A DNA stretch of 22,816 bases from an uncultured Bacilli bacterium (GTDB lineage Bacteria; Bacillota_I; Bacilli_A; RFN20; CAG-826). Location of the stretch: NCBI GenBank assembly GCA_905236535.1, contig CAJOQN010000046.1:1-22816 (forward strand). The letters are read 5' to 3'. Of this stretch, positions 1 to 8,170 are shown piece by piece (the stretch's first letter is position 1; the number at the start of each line of letters is the position of its first letter). The translations under genes were made by a program, and so were the position numbers. Under the pieces are notes generated by a model. The model had not been told where the DNA came from. It saw only the letters and a program-made list of their open reading frames with translations, and searched no databases.

Positions 1-89
1 ATGAGCTTGTAGACCATAAGAATGTCTTTGTCTTCATTATAATGAACCTATATAAAAATGTTACGATAAGATGATGAGAAAGTAAATAT

Positions 90-959
90 CTATTTTCCTT
101 TGGAAAAGACTGGATACCAGTCGTCTTTTCCATAGTCTTTAATCTTATCAAGCTTCACAAGTCTTTCCATATCTTCTTCAGAAATATTGAAGTCTAAATC
201 TCCATTTGATTTCATATGGGCAATATTTGTGGATTTTGGAAGGGTGACCATATTAAGCTCCACAGTGAATCTCAAGCAGAGTTGAGGAACACTGACATTA
301 TATTTGTTAGCGATCTCTTTAATCGCCTCATCTTTTAAGACTTTGGAGTTCCCATGACCAAGTGGGGAATACGCTTCAACGATGATTCCTTTTTCTCGGC
401 AGTAATTAATGGTTTCAAAGTCCATATTCTTCACATGAGCCAGGATTTGATTGACTGCAGGAACAACTTCGCAGTTATTTAGGATATTATCTAAATCTGC
501 TGGAAGGAAGTTAGAAACACCAATGGCTTTAATTTTTCCTGCTCTATAATATTCTTCTAATACTTTGTAGACTTCGACATTAGCTTTATCATATCTTCTT
601 TGGAATTTTCTAAAGAGAATCCATGGTTGAGGGCAGTGAATAATCACTAAATCAATATAATCTAGACCAAGTTTTTTAAAGGAGCCCTCAATTTCTTTTC
701 TTGCGGCTTTTTCACTTTTAGCCTCCGCGGGCACTTTTGTAGTGACAAAGATTTCTTCGCGAGGAAGTTTTGAATCGCGGATTGCTCTTCCCACTGCTTC
801 TTCGTTACCATACGCCACCGCGGTGTCGATATGACGATATCCCATCTCTAAAGCCGCTAAGCAAGAAAGATAAGCTTCTTCTTTAGACATCAACCATGTG
901 CCTAAACCTAAAACTGGAATCTCCACTCCATTATTGAGTTTTATTTTTTTGCTATACAT
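90..959 (-). CDS. Aldo/keto reductase family oxidoreductase
   Basis: NAD(P)H-dependent aldo/keto reductase, a cytosolic TIM-barrel enzyme that reduces aldehydes or ketones to alcohols. The 289-residue length is normal for the family. The catalytic tetrad is visible: Asp45 and Tyr50 in HIDTAVAYGNE, Lys75 in VTTKV and His108 in VIIHCP. A LPKST motif near residue 240 fits the cofactor phosphate-binding loop. The start is set by an AAGGAGA site about 8 bases upstream of the ATG. It is the last gene of a minus-strand cluster, 12 bp after the flavin reductase-like gene; no hairpin terminator was seen in the 89 bases beyond its stop. The substrate cannot be told; the 2,5-diketo-gluconate/methylglyoxal reductase-like subgroup is a reasonable guess. 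Confidence 0.93.
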   Translation of the reverse strand: MYSKKIKLNNGVEIPVLGLGTWLMSKEEAYLSCLAALEMGYRHIDTAVAYGNEEAVGRAIRDSKLPREEIFVTTKVPAEAKSEKAARKEIEGSFKKLGLDYIDLVIIHCPQPWILFRKFQRRYDKANVEVYKVLEEYYRAGKIKAIGVSNFLPADLDNILNNCEVVPAVNQILAHVKNMDFETINYCREKGIIVEAYSPLGHGNSKVLKDEAIKEIANKYNVSVPQLCLRFTVELNMVTLPKSTNIAHMKSNGDLDFNISEEDMERLVKLDKIKDYGKDDWYPVFSKGK

Positions 960-971
960 AGAAACATCTCC

Positions 972-1535
972 TTATTTTAATTTTGCCCCAACTCTAAAGG
1001 CGTCCGCAACATTCTCTTCTAAGAGAACATATTTATTATTGATTGGATCAAAAGCGATTGGTTCTAATTTTAAGATATCGACTTTATCTCCATCTAAGAC
1101 TGACTCATCAATCGAAACATTAACAATTTCACCGATGAGATAAGCGCCATCTCCCTCTTCTCCATCCATCGAAACCACCTTACATTCTAAAGTGAATGGA
1201 AGTTCTTCAAATAATGGAGCGTTCACATGTTTAGATTCAAAATCATGCAACCCGGCTTTTAACATTTTGTTTTCGTCGTTATTTTGTGAAACAAGACCAA
1301 CATAATCACAAGTTTCCACCATCTTTTTAGTGGCCACTGAAATAGTGAAAGCCCCACTTTTACGGATGTTTGAAGTGGTGCGATGGCTGCTTAAAGAGAC
1401 AAATATTTGATTATAATCATATATTCCTCCCCAGGCCGCATTCATCGCATCGGCTTTATGGTTTTCATCATAACTTCCAATAATCAATACCGGCATTGGA
1501 TATAACCATGTTTTCTGACCAAAGTCTTTTCTCAT
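972..1535 (-). CDS. Flavin reductase-like (FMN-binding split barrel) protein
   Basis: 187-residue protein of the flavin reductase-like family, cytosolic, expected to bind FMN and reduce flavin or another acceptor with NAD(P)H. Supporting features are the N-terminal PMPVLIIGSYDE strand, the NAAWGGI segment around residue 33 that normally contacts flavin, the VSLSSHRTTSNI stretch and the CDYVGLVS segment. The start has an AAAGGAAA site. It lies 2 bp behind the acyltransferase and 12 bp before the aldo/keto reductase, so the three are almost certainly co-transcribed, and the two redox genes may act on related substrates (inference). No membrane or export signal is seen. Confidence 0.88.
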   Translation of the reverse strand: MRKDFGQKTWLYPMPVLIIGSYDENHKADAMNAAWGGIYDYNQIFVSLSSHRTTSNIRKSGAFTISVATKKMVETCDYVGLVSQNNDENKMLKAGLHDFESKHVNAPLFEELPFTLECKVVSMDGEEGDGAYLIGEIVNVSIDESVLDGDKVDILKLEPIAFDPINNKYVLLEENVADAFRVGAKLK

Positions 1536-1537
1536 AA

Positions 1538-2776
1538 TTATTTTCCTTTCTTTAATAAATATTTATATATTTCTTCCGTCGCTAAAGATATTTTAGTGAC
1601 TGAAAATTTCTCACATTCTGGATAGACATAAAAAGTATCGTTAAGAGTGTTAAGATCCACGCAGTCACCATATTTGAATAAATATTCATATTCAATATGG
1701 ACTCCATATGATTTTAAAGATGGAATCTTAACTTCAAATGGTGTTCCCTTATCATTACCTTTCAAGGTAAAACCTTCCATATCATGAATCAATAAGCCTT
1801 TTCCCATATGGATAAATTTCTTCGCGTTAGGTAAGGCATCGATATGAACTTCACTTTCAAAACGATAAGTCCCATTTTCTATTTCTTTTCTGACATTATC
1901 TCTTTCCCATTCATACCAATCTGGGATGTGAGAGAATTCAGTTTCACCATCTTTCGCTTTAAGCTCTCCTAAGGTCGTCATCTCCCATTCCTTTTGACAA
2001 TGATTACACTTTAATGTGGTTCCAAATGAAGTCATTTCATATTCGGTGTGACAATTAGGACATTGATATAAAACTTTATGAAGCCCTTCCGCTCGTTTAG
2101 GATAAGTGACTTCAATCCCTTTTTCTTTTTGCCACGCAAAGTCATCATATTGTAAGGCCTCACGAATTCTTTTATTAATCTCATCCGCACTTAAAGTCTT
2201 AACTTCTTCCTTAGTAACGATGCAAGTTAATTCGGCTTCAATACCTTGAACCTTGCGGTCCACGCTTGAATTCCAAAATGGAGAATTAATATGATGCCCG
2301 TGACAAAGCAAAACCACGACCGGAATATTATAGAATTTTGCCAAACGACCTAAGGTATCAGGAATAATCGCAGTGGTTCCACAAAGTGAATATCGGGCTT
2401 CGGGGTAAAACATAGGAATGTCACCACGTTTAATCACAGTTTGTAATTGCTTAATTAGATATGGATCATTGGTGAATTTGCGTTTGCAAATACCACCGAT
2501 ATATCTAACAATCCATTCCCTTCCAATAAAGCCATCAATCGCGATGATGTAATTGAGGCGATATTTATTCATCACCACATTTAAAATTTCGATATCCATA
2601 TAGGCATTATGGTTACCCAAAAGAAGGAATGGAGCTTCCACATTGTCCATATTAATGCGCTTAATACTCCCTTTGTGCTTTTTAAATGCTGGAGTGCAAA
2701 GCATCTTAATGAGGGGGCGTAAATGTTGACGAGTGGGCACTCGCTTCATATCAAATCTTTTAACATTATCTAACAT
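1538..2776 (-). CDS. PlsC-like acyltransferase with embedded zinc ribbon
   Basis: 412-residue protein with a phospholipid/glycerol acyltransferase (PlsC-type) domain in the N-terminal half. The catalytic HX4D motif is His56-Asp61 in GNHNAYMD, and the acceptor-binding motif appears as FYPEAR at 123-128 instead of the usual PEG-[TS]-R. A four-cysteine zinc ribbon follows (CPNC 239-242, CNHC 257-260), then about 150 residues of an unrecognised domain. Family members transfer acyl chains to lysophosphatidate or similar acceptors at the membrane; no clear transmembrane helix is seen here. The gene has no convincing Shine-Dalgarno sequence, and a TATAAT lies 11 bases before the ATG. It is 29 bp behind the second ABC gene. 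The acyl acceptor is unknown, and the zinc ribbon and tail are not part of classical PlsC. Confidence 0.85.
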   Translation of the reverse strand: MLDNVKRFDMKRVPTRQHLRPLIKMLCTPAFKKHKGSIKRINMDNVEAPFLLLGNHNAYMDIEILNVVMNKYRLNYIIAIDGFIGREWIVRYIGGICKRKFTNDPYLIKQLQTVIKRGDIPMFYPEARYSLCGTTAIIPDTLGRLAKFYNIPVVVLLCHGHHINSPFWNSSVDRKVQGIEAELTCIVTKEEVKTLSADEINKRIREALQYDDFAWQKEKGIEVTYPKRAEGLHKVLYQCPNCHTEYEMTSFGTTLKCNHCQKEWEMTTLGELKAKDGETEFSHIPDWYEWERDNVRKEIENGTYRFESEVHIDALPNAKKFIHMGKGLLIHDMEGFTLKGNDKGTPFEVKIPSLKSYGVHIEYEYLFKYGDCVDLNTLNDTFYVYPECEKFSVTKISLATEEIYKYLLKKGK

Positions 2777-2787
2777 ATCTTTTTTAT

Positions 2788-2793
2788 ATTATA
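2788..2793 (-). promoter_or_regulatory. Possible -10 (TATAAT) for the acyltransferase cluster
   Basis: A perfect TATAAT on the minus strand ends 11 bases before the acyltransferase ATG. No good -35 is found at 16-18 bp spacing. If used, the transcript would carry a leader of only about 4-5 bases and no ribosome binding site. The region is AT-rich, so chance occurrence is possible. Confidence 0.35.
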
Positions 2794-2809
2794 AACCAAA
2801 AAGGTTTAT
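2791..2809. repeat. Perfect 7-bp inverted repeat between ABC and acyltransferase genes
   Basis: ATAAACC and GGTTTAT flank a five-base loop, and the right arm covers the stop codon of the ABC gene. Neither strand has a T-run directly after the stem, so it is a poor intrinsic terminator. It may be a partial processing or attenuation site within the cluster, or may stabilise the 3' end of the ABC message. Confidence 0.5.
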
Positions 2810-4587
2810 TCTTCGAATTGTAATTGATAAAGCTTATAATAATAGCCTTTTTGTTTTAATAATCGTTGGTGATTACCTTGTTCGATAATCTCCCCGTTTT
2901 GAATGACAATAATATTATCCGCGTGTTGAATCGTGCTTAATCGATGGGCAACGATTAACATCGTTCCGATGTTTTTCATCTTCTCTAACGATTCTTGAAT
3001 CAAGACTTCAGTCTCAGTGTCAATATTCGCGGTGGCCTCATCTAAGATTAAGATTTCAGGTTTATGCAATATCGTCCTTGCAAAAGATAACAACTGTCTT
3101 TGACCAACAGAGAAATTCTCTCCTCTTTCGGTCACTTCTTCTTCAAGTCTCTTTGGAAGTTTATTGATAAAGGATGAGGCATTAACATAATCACAGGCAT
3201 CAATGATTTCTTGTGTTGAGAAAGATTCATCATGGAGAGAAATATTATCTTTAATTGTTCCGGAGAAGAGGAAGACATCTTGAAGCATTTGCCCCACCTT
3301 TCGTCTTAAAGATTCAATCTTGATATTGGAAATATCGATATCATCGATGAGGATTTGGCCTTTTTGAATCTCATAATTTCTCACGATTAAGGATAGAATT
3401 GTGGTCTTTCCTGAGCCAGTCGCCCCGACAAAGGCGACAGTTTGTTTGGCTTCCACGACAAAGGAAACATCTTTTAAAATCCAGTTTTCACCTTCGTAGG
3501 CGAACCACACATTTTTAAATTCAATCTTCCCTTCGAAATGGTCTAATTCAATAGCCTCTTCTTTATCTAAAACTTCAGGAGGAACATCTAAAAGATTAAA
3601 TAATCTTTCACAGGCGGTTAAGGCTCTTTGAATTTGGTTGAGTTGATCAGCAATCTGTTGAATTGGTCCAAAGAAGTTAAAGAGATAGACATAGAAAGCG
3701 GTAATCTCACCAGGGGATAACTTAAAGAGAACCCCTAAGGTGAAGACCGCGGCGACCGCCCCATAACGAAGGAATTCTAATAATGGACGATACGCCCCAA
3801 AAGCAAAAGCAATCTTGTATTGGGCTTTTCGATACATCGAATTCTTCTTATCGAATTCTCTTTCTTTTCTCTTTTGTTGATTAAAGATTTGGGTAATCTT
3901 CATCCCTGATAGGTTTTCACTTAAGAAGGTATTAATATCGGAGATTAAGGCTCTTTCTTCTCTGAAGAGATTACCAACTTTTTTCGCAAAGAAATAGGAC
4001 ATCAACCCGATGATGAAAGCAAAACCAAGAATCACTAAAGCAAGTCTCCAGGAGATGAAACACATAATTCCAAAGACGGAAATCATCGTTAAAATATTGG
4101 TGATTAATCTAATTAAAACATCAGTGAATAGCTCACTCATTGAAGCGGTATAATTCGCTACTCTGGTGACCAGTGAACCAGTGGGCATCTCGTTGAATTG
4201 GTTTTGGGACATCGATTCAATGTGATTAAAAACTTCCATTCTTAAAGAATAGACAATCTTTTGTCCGGCATATTGTAAGATACAACCTTCTAAGAAGGCG
4301 ATACCTTGAGAAATAAGAGCGATGGCAAAATAGACAATGGCAAAGCCAATGATTGAAGACAATATGACGGTTGCAATATTATCACCGCTTAAATAATCAA
4401 TAAATATTCCCGTAATTCTTGGGAGCACTAAATTAGCAGCAACCGTTATCAATAAGAGAAGGAAAGCGACCACGAACATCCATCTGACACCTTTGGAATA
4501 TCTAAGGGCTCTTCTCACTAATTGGCGTAAAGGAATCTTTTTATCGCCACGCAGTTTGTTTAATTCATCATTAAATTCTTTAGCCAT
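2806..4587 (-). CDS. ABC exporter half-transporter, canonical-ATPase subunit
   Basis: 593-residue type IV ABC half-transporter: a six-helix exporter membrane domain (about 30-330) followed by a nucleotide-binding domain. Walker A is GATGSGKTT (388-396), Q-loop LQD, Walker B LILDE with catalytic Glu517, and the H-loop is His548 in VAHRLST. The signature is changed to FSVGQ (492-496) instead of LSGGQ. In a heterodimer this altered signature would face the partner's Walker A site. The start codon shares one base with the preceding gene's stop (TAATG), which implies translational coupling and a fixed 1:1 ratio. It most resembles the BmrD/LmrD/TM288-type partner of heterodimeric multidrug or lipid exporters. 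The exported compound is not deducible. Confidence 0.93.
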   Translation of the reverse strand: MAKEFNDELNKLRGDKKIPLRQLVRRALRYSKGVRWMFVVAFLLLLITVAANLVLPRITGIFIDYLSGDNIATVILSSIIGFAIVYFAIALISQGIAFLEGCILQYAGQKIVYSLRMEVFNHIESMSQNQFNEMPTGSLVTRVANYTASMSELFTDVLIRLITNILTMISVFGIMCFISWRLALVILGFAFIIGLMSYFFAKKVGNLFREERALISDINTFLSENLSGMKITQIFNQQKRKEREFDKKNSMYRKAQYKIAFAFGAYRPLLEFLRYGAVAAVFTLGVLFKLSPGEITAFYVYLFNFFGPIQQIADQLNQIQRALTACERLFNLLDVPPEVLDKEEAIELDHFEGKIEFKNVWFAYEGENWILKDVSFVVEAKQTVAFVGATGSGKTTILSLIVRNYEIQKGQILIDDIDISNIKIESLRRKVGQMLQDVFLFSGTIKDNISLHDESFSTQEIIDACDYVNASSFINKLPKRLEEEVTERGENFSVGQRQLLSFARTILHKPEILILDEATANIDTETEVLIQESLEKMKNIGTMLIVAHRLSTIQHADNIIVIQNGEIIEQGNHQRLLKQKGYYYKLYQLQFEE

Positions 4588-6389
4588 TATTTCGATTCCT
4601 CGACTTCTTTTTCTAGTTTCTGCAAGAAAACCATCTTCTGATAGGCTTGTGATGTCTTCATGAGTTTCTCATGAGTGTCAAAGGCATCCACTCTCCCATC
4701 CACTAAAACAAGGATACGATCCATATTAGTGACCGTCGAAACACGGGAGGCAATAACAATTGTGGTCTTCCCGCTTCTTTCCTTATGAATATTATTCAAA
4801 ATCATCTCTTCGGTTTTGACATCCACTGCGGAGACCGTGTCATCTAAAATCATGACTGGAGAATTCTTATAGAAGGCTCTCGCTAAAGATAACCTTTGTT
4901 TTTGACCACCAGAAACAGTGACCCCTCTTTCTCCAAGGATGGTGTCATAACCATTTTTAAAATCAACGACATCTTTATCCACATCGGCGAAAATCGCAGA
5001 TTCTTTGATTCTTGTTTCATCGCTTTCATCGCTAGAGAATGAGATGTTATTAGAAATCGTGTCACTAAATAAGAAATTGTCCTGTGGAGAATAAGAGATG
5101 TTATTTCTCACTGAATCGATATCACAAAGCATAATATCTTGATCATCGATAAACAAGCTTCCCTCGGGAACATTATATAAACGTAAAAGAAGATTCGCTA
5201 AAGTAGACTTACCACTTCCAATCTTCCCCACCACTCCAACAATCTCTCCTGGATTGATTTCAAAAGTTAAATCTTTAAGGATTTCTTCCCCATCTTCTTT
5301 GTATTTAAAAGTGAGGTGATTGAAGGTGATTTTTCCAGAAATATCCCCTAAAACCACAGGATTTTCGACGTTTTTGATAATTTCTGGGGAATCTAAATAT
5401 GTGGTGATTCTCTTCAAAGAGGTTCTTGCTCTTCCAAAAGAAGTAATCATCATCCCCATCGCAATCATCGGCCAAATTAATAAATCAAATAAACCGATGA
5501 ATTCGGTCAGTTCACCAATCGTCAAAGTGGAATTATAACCAAAGAAATTGATGGCTTGACCATTAGCGACCGAATAAATAATCCAGCCTCCAAAACCAAA
5601 CAAGATAGCGAATATCAAAGAGATGATAATCTCGATGATGACATCAAATAGAATAGACATTCTTCCAAAGCTGAAGTTCACATCTTGATTTCTTTTAGCG
5701 ATTTTTGCAAAAGCGTGTAATTCTTTGGTTTCTTTGACAAAGGCTTTAATGACTCTAATACCGGTGAAATTTTCTTCGGTGAAATCATATAAGCGATCAT
5801 AGGCTTTTTGTCTTTGCTCCCACTTCACCGAAACAAACTTCTCGACAAGCGCGCCCCACACTACGATAAGAGCGATTGGAATTAAAGCGATAACCGTCAG
5901 GTGAACGTTCGTTCTTAACATTTTGATGATGACTACCACTGATAAGAAGGTGCAGTCAACAAGTTGGACTGTGCCCCATGAAAGGAAATCTCCAATGGTT
6001 TCAATATCCGTGGTGAACCACGCCATAACGGTTCCCACTTTATTGGTTTGATAATAATCAACGGATAGTCTTTCCGCTTTTACAAACATGTCATGACGCA
6101 AACCTTCTTGGGCCTTATGGGAAAAATGTATAATGCCAAACCTCCATAAGATACGACACACCATCATAATTCCCGCGCAAATAAGCATGGCCCAAAGATA
6201 ATAAGAAATTTGATCGAAAGTCACCGTCGTACCATTATTTAAACCATCGTTAAGAATATCAATAATATTTCCTAAATATTCAGGGAGTTGGGTTTCCACT
6301 AAATCGACAAATATTAAAGCAGCAATTCCAAAGAGGAGAAACGGGAGATATTTGAGGTAATATTTGTTGATGTATTTTCCAAATAACAT
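4587..6389 (-). CDS. ABC exporter half-transporter, degenerate-ATPase subunit
   Basis: 600-residue ABC half-transporter with six membrane helices (about 15-320) and a C-terminal ATPase domain. Walker A is GKIGSGKST (388-396), the Q-loop is SPQD and the signature is an intact VSGGQ (492-496). The Walker B region reads MILDDT, so the catalytic Glu is Asp517, and the H-loop reads IASRVST, so His is replaced by Ser548. Together with the altered signature of the partner this defines one degenerate and one intact ATP site, as in TM287/288, BmrCD and LmrCD. It is the first gene of the cluster. No Shine-Dalgarno sequence precedes the ATG; an extended -10 ends 6 bases upstream. Confidence 0.93.
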   Translation of the reverse strand: MLFGKYINKYYLKYLPFLLFGIAALIFVDLVETQLPEYLGNIIDILNDGLNNGTTVTFDQISYYLWAMLICAGIMMVCRILWRFGIIHFSHKAQEGLRHDMFVKAERLSVDYYQTNKVGTVMAWFTTDIETIGDFLSWGTVQLVDCTFLSVVVIIKMLRTNVHLTVIALIPIALIVVWGALVEKFVSVKWEQRQKAYDRLYDFTEENFTGIRVIKAFVKETKELHAFAKIAKRNQDVNFSFGRMSILFDVIIEIIISLIFAILFGFGGWIIYSVANGQAINFFGYNSTLTIGELTEFIGLFDLLIWPMIAMGMMITSFGRARTSLKRITTYLDSPEIIKNVENPVVLGDISGKITFNHLTFKYKEDGEEILKDLTFEINPGEIVGVVGKIGSGKSTLANLLLRLYNVPEGSLFIDDQDIMLCDIDSVRNNISYSPQDNFLFSDTISNNISFSSDESDETRIKESAIFADVDKDVVDFKNGYDTILGERGVTVSGGQKQRLSLARAFYKNSPVMILDDTVSAVDVKTEEMILNNIHKERSGKTTIVIASRVSTVTNMDRILVLVDGRVDAFDTHEKLMKTSQAYQKMVFLQKLEKEVEESK

Positions 6390-6395
6390 ATGTTT

Positions 6396-6404
6396 ATTGT
6401 AGCA
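6396..6404 (-). promoter_or_regulatory. Extended -10 promoter of the ABC exporter operon, likely leaderless
   Basis: On the minus strand TGCTACAAT matches the extended -10 pattern TGnTATAAT with one mismatch, and lies 6 bases before the ATG at 6389. A start point about 7 bases downstream of the -10 would fall on the start codon. No -35 match is evident, as is usual for extended -10 promoters. The upstream gene's terminator ends just before it. Confidence 0.5.
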
Positions 6405-6410
6405 CGTATG

Positions 6411-6444
6411 AAAGAAAAAGCATCGCTTTAAAATACGATGCTTT
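6411..6444 (-). terminator. Rho-independent terminator of the transglutaminase-like lipoprotein gene
   Basis: A 9-bp perfect stem (AAAGCATCG and CGATGCTTT) with a 10-base loop lies 7 bp past the stop at 6452. Read on the minus strand, the second arm runs into TTTTTCTTT. Confidence 0.88.
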
Positions 6445-6451
6445 AATATTG

Positions 6452-7813
6452 TTAATAGATGATAAATTCTTTGGTGTATTGATCCACCACATAAGAGTAT
6501 TTAAATTGAGAATCTAATTGACTTTTAATTTGCGAATAGGTGTTTGAATTTGGGACATAGAAATTAACATATCCACCAGTGAGGAGATTGTCTCTTAGAT
6601 AACTGTTAAGAATATTGTATTCTTCCAAACTTTCAATATATAAATCATAGTTTTGTTCCTCATATGTAAAAGTCACATCTTTGAAATATAAATCATTATG
6701 TGAAGAGGTAGAATATGCGAAATCCCAATCGTCATTATCATATGGTTTGATACGGGTTTTAGGCACCATGAAATAACTCTTAAGAGTGACGGTCTTTCCG
6801 TTTTTTAAAACGCGTTGTCCCCAAGTCGGACAGGCAAGATAATATTCACCTTCGTATGGAACATAACAATAAGCGTGACCCGCGACTTCTTTTGAAACCC
6901 ATCTTTTGTCTGAAGTTCCAGAACCACGGACCACTTCAATTCCTTCCATTCTGCTCCATAAGGTCATAACCTTGGAATAGCCATCACAAACGACCGTGTG
7001 GTTATCAAAGAAACCTTCGAGGAAAAAAGCTTTGTATTCCGCACAATATTTGTCGGGGAAATTCACTGGATCTTCACTTTCTAAAGCATTCAAAGCTTCG
7101 TAACAATAGGTGGAGTGATGCTCGATATAATCATAGATAACCGCGGTCTTTTGATAATCAGTCATATCATTAGATATGATATCTCTTAAAATCGTTTTGC
7201 TTTGGTTATAATAATTTTCCGCTGGAGTGCCTGGAAGAGGATTAATTCGATATCCATGCTCCGCCGCATACCAAAGTTGTTGACTGCTCGCCACATCACA
7301 AATTGGTTTAGATTCATCCTCGGTGGCAAAATCATTATAATCACTTGCCCTTTTACCACTTGGGGTGGTATAGAAATAATCTTTCATGATTGGATAAGTC
7401 TCGTTCGCATTAATATGGAAATTATGATAGAAAACATAATTGATTTCCCATGTTCGCTTATTTAAAGCTTTCGCGGTGATTCCCATCACTCCATTAACTA
7501 GTTCTCCATACCAATAAAGATAATTTATCTCTTCATTAATCGACTTGTTAGAGGTGTAAAAAATATAATTAGATACATCAACCGTGAACCTTGGAACTTT
7601 ATAGAAAGCATAATAATCAGTAATCGCTCGTAAATCGTCAATGTTGTTAACAACATTTGAAGGTTTCTCTAATTTGTTTTCATATTGGTAATCGCGTTCA
7701 TCTAAATATTCATGAGGAGTGTTATCAGAATCTTCGATTTCGATGAATGGGGCAGAACAACTAGTGAACAACAATGAACTAGTCAAGGCCAATAAGATAA
7801 ATCTTTTATTCAT
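6452..7813 (-). CDS. Transglutaminase-like lipoprotein
   Basis: 453-residue secreted lipoprotein. The signal peptide ends in the lipobox LFTSC with Cys19. The C-terminal half contains a transglutaminase-like (papain-fold) core: VCDGYSKVM with the candidate nucleophile Cys276, then GHAYCYV with His313, then YYLACPTWG, where the third triad residue, normally Asp in DPTW, is Cys328. Such proteins are usually thought to be cysteine proteases or peptide-modifying enzymes at the cell surface; residues 30-220 are not recognised. The Asp-to-Cys change could mean altered chemistry or loss of activity. The start overlaps the previous gene by 8 bp and has an AAAGGAG site. A terminator follows at 6411-6444. 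Confidence 0.8.
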   Translation of the reverse strand: MNKRFILLALTSSLLFTSCSAPFIEIEDSDNTPHEYLDERDYQYENKLEKPSNVVNNIDDLRAITDYYAFYKVPRFTVDVSNYIFYTSNKSINEEINYLYWYGELVNGVMGITAKALNKRTWEINYVFYHNFHINANETYPIMKDYFYTTPSGKRASDYNDFATEDESKPICDVASSQQLWYAAEHGYRINPLPGTPAENYYNQSKTILRDIISNDMTDYQKTAVIYDYIEHHSTYCYEALNALESEDPVNFPDKYCAEYKAFFLEGFFDNHTVVCDGYSKVMTLWSRMEGIEVVRGSGTSDKRWVSKEVAGHAYCYVPYEGEYYLACPTWGQRVLKNGKTVTLKSYFMVPKTRIKPYDNDDWDFAYSTSSHNDLYFKDVTFTYEEQNYDLYIESLEEYNILNSYLRDNLLTGGYVNFYVPNSNTYSQIKSQLDSQFKYSYVVDQYTKEFIIY

Positions 7814-8123
7814 TTTCTTGCTCCTTTACTAAAGTAAATTTATAACGGTATGTAATTCTCGCACTGATGGGGAAATGAAAGATAAACCATTCTTCTTTCA
7901 TATAAGTTAATTTGATATCTTTTTCTTGATGCACTTTAAGAAGGACTTGATTGTCTTGAATATCCACGACTTCGATGAATTTGGAATATTCAATATCTTT
8001 AGAATGTCCAGGAAATAAGATGTGCCCTTTAGTTAAATGATATTCTTGGGAGATGAGTTCTTTGTTTGAACTTTCTTTTCCATAATCGATATAATATCTA
8101 TATTCACTAACCAAAAGTTTCAT
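7806..8123 (-). CDS. Small hypothetical protein upstream of transglutaminase-like lipoprotein
   Basis: 105-residue protein of no recognised family, rich in Tyr, Lys, Glu and alternating hydrophobic residues; no signal peptide, membrane segment or cysteine motif. It is probably a small beta-rich cytosolic protein. It overlaps the lipoprotein gene by 8 bp and is likely translated as a pair with it. No Shine-Dalgarno sequence precedes the ATG; TACAAT lies 6 bases upstream. The reading frame is supported by the coupled downstream start rather than by homology. Confidence 0.65.
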   Translation of the reverse strand: MKLLVSEYRYYIDYGKESSNKELISQEYHLTKGHILFPGHSKDIEYSKFIEVVDIQDNQVLLKVHQEKDIKLTYMKEEWFIFHFPISARITYRYKFTLVKEQENE

Positions 8124-8129
8124 GAAAAT

Positions 8130-8135
8130 ATTGTA
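8130..8135 (-). promoter_or_regulatory. Possible -10 (TACAAT), leaderless start of the 105-residue protein gene
   Basis: TACAAT on the minus strand ends 6 bases before the ATG at 8123, the same spacing as at 6389 and 16122. A second candidate, TATAAT at 8144-8149, would give a leader of about 13 bases but still no ribosome binding site. Confidence 0.35.
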
Positions 8136-8157
8136 TATTTTATATTATAAAAAAGCA

Positions 8158-8164
8158 AAGAGGG
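8158..8164 (+). promoter_or_regulatory. Ribosome binding site deciding the DJ-1 start
   Basis: AAGAGGG ends directly against an ATG at 8165, too close to serve it, but stands 6 bases before a second in-frame ATG at 8171. The later start is therefore preferred. Confidence 0.6.
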
Positions 8165-8170
8165 ATGAAT

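Noticed and set aside
1..37. Possible start of a further minus-strand gene (ATG at 37 or 17 running off the left edge)
   Set aside because: Only 6-12 codons are visible, the ribosome binding site is weak and no family can be recognised.
33..46. Perfect 14-bp palindrome TTCATTATAATGAA near the left edge
   Set aside because: It is AT-rich and isolated, with no T-run or known operator pattern; it could be chance.
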